From Clostridiales bacterium (GTDB lineage Bacteria > Bacillota > Clostridia > Lachnospirales > WRAX01): a stretch of DNA of 6,764 nucleotides. Positions within the stretch are counted from its first letter, which is position 1. Each line of letters starts with the position of its first letter. A program made the position numbers and the translations under genes. Positions 6,083 to 6,764 of this stretch are shown here, piece by piece. The DNA lies in NCBI GenBank assembly GCA_031271375.1, contig JAISVU010000119.1, forward strand, positions 1 to 6,764, given 5' to 3'. The notes under the pieces are model-generated. The model saw only the letters and a program-made list of their open reading frames with translations, was not told the DNA's origin and did no database searches.

Positions 6083-6089
6083 TCCTCCC
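6083..6089 (-). promoter_or_regulatory. Ribosome binding site deciding the tig TTG start
   Basis: GGGAGGA on the minus strand is followed by six T and then the TTG codon at 6076. It lies downstream of the in-frame ATG at 6094 and so cannot serve that ATG. The T-run of eight bases (6075-6082) includes the first two bases of the start codon. Confidence 0.75.
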
Positions 6090-6115
6090 AACATTATCGT
6101 ACCATAATCCCGCTT

Positions 6116-6145
6116 ATTATACCATAACCATACGGATGGTGACAA
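6116..6145 (-). promoter_or_regulatory. Sigma-A promoter of the tig-clpP-clpX operon
   Basis: On the minus strand the -35 TTGTCA (6145-6140) matches TTGACA at five of six bases. The -10 TATAAT (6121-6116) is perfect, and the spacer is 18 bp. The expected start near 6109 gives a leader of about 33 bases before the TTG codon. A housekeeping promoter fits the constitutive role of trigger factor. Confidence 0.85.
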
Positions 6146-6206
6146 CACTTATTTTTTAAGCTCCGTTAAAGGTTTATGTGTTATATTAATTGCGGGGATG
6201 ATCCGC

Positions 6207-6377
6207 ATGAATTATCGCATGGACAGCTCCCGTTCCCGAACGCAGGCAGCGGGGGAGGGCGGCTACGGTCTGGGCCTCTCGATAGCGAAGGCCGCAGTGC
6301 AACGTTCCGGCGGGACGATCGCCGCTCACAGCGGAGGAAATGAGACGGTATTTACGATAACGCTGCGGGCGGTATGA
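6207..6377 (+). pseudogene. Remnant of a sensor histidine kinase (C-terminal end of the HATPase domain)
   Basis: This 56-codon frame encodes only the end of a kinase ATP-binding domain. It begins with YRMDSSRSR, which matches the segment (usually RFYRxDxSR) before the G2 box. Then come GGYGLGLSIAKAAV, with the GLGL of the ATP lid at residues 21-24, GGTIAAHSGG and a closing FTITLRAV strand typical of the domain's last beta strand. The sensor, DHp phospho-His region, N box and G1 box are all absent, and upstream DNA in no frame shows them; instead it runs into the tig promoter within about 60 bp. It cannot be an active kinase. The start could be ATG 6207 or ATG 6198, and a GGGG just upstream is a weak ribosome binding site. 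A decayed gene is favoured over a functional mini-protein. No response regulator is visible. Confidence 0.7.
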
Positions 6378-6457
6378 AGTAATTAAATTATTTAAATGTC
6401 ACAAAAGCTGCTTGAGCCGCGTTATACCAGTGAAGCCGGTTTCAAACGCAACACAGC

Positions 6458-6463
6458 GGAGAG
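6458..6463 (+). promoter_or_regulatory. Ribosome binding site for the ECF sigma factor
   Basis: GGAGAG lies 7 bases before the ATG at 6471. It favours this start over an in-frame ATG at 6396, which follows an A/T-rich stretch without a Shine-Dalgarno match. Confidence 0.65.
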
Positions 6464-6470
6464 TGATTAT

Positions 6471-6764
6471 ATGGAAGATATTACCACAACGCCGGACTAT
6501 AACTTCGCCGAAGAGGACGAAAACATGCTGAGGGAGGTTATTGACCGCTATAGCCAGCCAATCCTCAGGTACTGCCATCACATACTGTGCAGCTATGCCG
6601 ACGCCCAGGACGCCGCGCAAACGACGTTCATCAAGGCCTATGAAAACAGAAGCCGTTATAAAAACGGCGCTTCTCTGACTGCCTGGTTATACCGCATAGC
6701 CTACAGGACATGTATTGATATGATCAGGCGCAGGCGGTTTTTAATCCTGCCTGAAAAGCCCGTT
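6471..6764 (+). CDS. ECF-type RNA polymerase sigma factor, 5' part
   Basis: ECF sigma factors direct RNA polymerase to stress- or envelope-response promoters and are usually held by an anti-sigma factor. The first 98 codons are in the window and the frame is open at the right edge, so region 4 is not seen. Residues 19-88 form region 2: VIDRYSQPILRYCHHIL (2.1), YADAQDAAQTTFIKAY (2.2, equivalent to the DAEDLVQETFLKAY core-binding motif), and LTAWLYRIAYRTCIDMIRRRR (2.3-2.4, -10 recognition). The 93-bp gap after the kinase remnant holds an A/T-rich stretch at about 6378-6396 but no clear promoter was identified. An alternative start at 6396 would add 25 residues (MSQKLLEPRYTSEAGFK...). Its regulon and anti-sigma partner cannot be told from this window. 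Confidence 0.88.
   Translation, partial: MEDITTTPDYNFAEEDENMLREVIDRYSQPILRYCHHILCSYADAQDAAQTTFIKAYENRSRYKNGASLTAWLYRIAYRTCIDMIRRRRFLILPEKPV

Noticed and set aside
6077..6148. Longer trigger factor start at GTG 6148 or ATG 6094.
   Set aside because: The extra codons from 6148 contain the TTGTCA/TATAAT promoter, and neither start has a good ribosome binding site. The family normally begins close to the TTG at 6076.
6396..6470. Earlier in-frame ATG for the ECF sigma factor.
   Set aside because: The frame is open and would add 25 residues, but no Shine-Dalgarno precedes 6396, while GGAGAG precedes 6471. Kept as an alternative only.
1..6764. CRISPR arrays, tRNA or rRNA genes, insertion sequences, and attachment sites.
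   Set aside because: No spaced direct repeats of CRISPR type, no cloverleaf-like or rRNA sequence, and no transposase or terminal inverted repeats were seen by eye on either strand.

Overview
The window looks like chromosomal DNA of a spore-forming Firmicute, most likely of the class Clostridia. The evidence is the tig-clpP-clpX gene order, strong AGGAGG-type ribosome binding sites, Firmicute-type protein sequences, a clostridial endolysin-like amidase, and a protein whose N-terminal module resembles those of Bacillales/Clostridia spore-surface proteins. No genus can be assigned. Codon use suggests moderate GC, near 50% by eye.

Layout. (1) 2-790, +: 3' part of a PLP-dependent O-acetylhomoserine sulfhydrylase (metY type), cut by the left edge. 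(2) 787-937: a short noncoding zone holding a tandem CTAG heptamer repeat, a hairpin terminator and a TTTGTG-type direct repeat. (3) 938-1780, -: a PGRP/Amidase_2-like peptidoglycan amidase with an Ala/Pro/Lys linker and a small C-terminal helical domain. (4) 1781-1911: a divergent promoter region with one sigma-K-like promoter per strand and a 9-bp inverted repeat. (5) 1912-2715, +: a three-part protein with a helical N-terminal module, a (D/E)PP repeat and a Cys-rich beta-type C-terminus, followed by a hairpin terminator. (6) 2795-6121, -: the tig-clpP-clpX operon behind a near-consensus sigma-A promoter, giving trigger factor, the ClpP peptidase and the ClpX unfoldase. (7) 6207-6377, +: a 56-codon remnant of a sensor histidine kinase. 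(8) 6471-6764, +: the start of an ECF-type sigma factor, cut by the right edge.

How the genes relate. Trigger factor, ClpP and ClpX form a conserved protein-quality-control unit: nascent-chain folding plus ATP-driven proteolysis. The most interesting part is the divergent pair at 938-2715. Both genes sit behind matches to the mother-cell sigma-K consensus (AC, 16-17 bp, CATANNNTA). One encodes a cell-wall amidase without a signal peptide, and the other resembles spore-surface proteins. Together they suggest a late-sporulation module, with a mother-cell lysis enzyme and a spore-coat or exosporium component. This is inference from promoter-like sequence and protein resemblance recalled from memory; no search was run.
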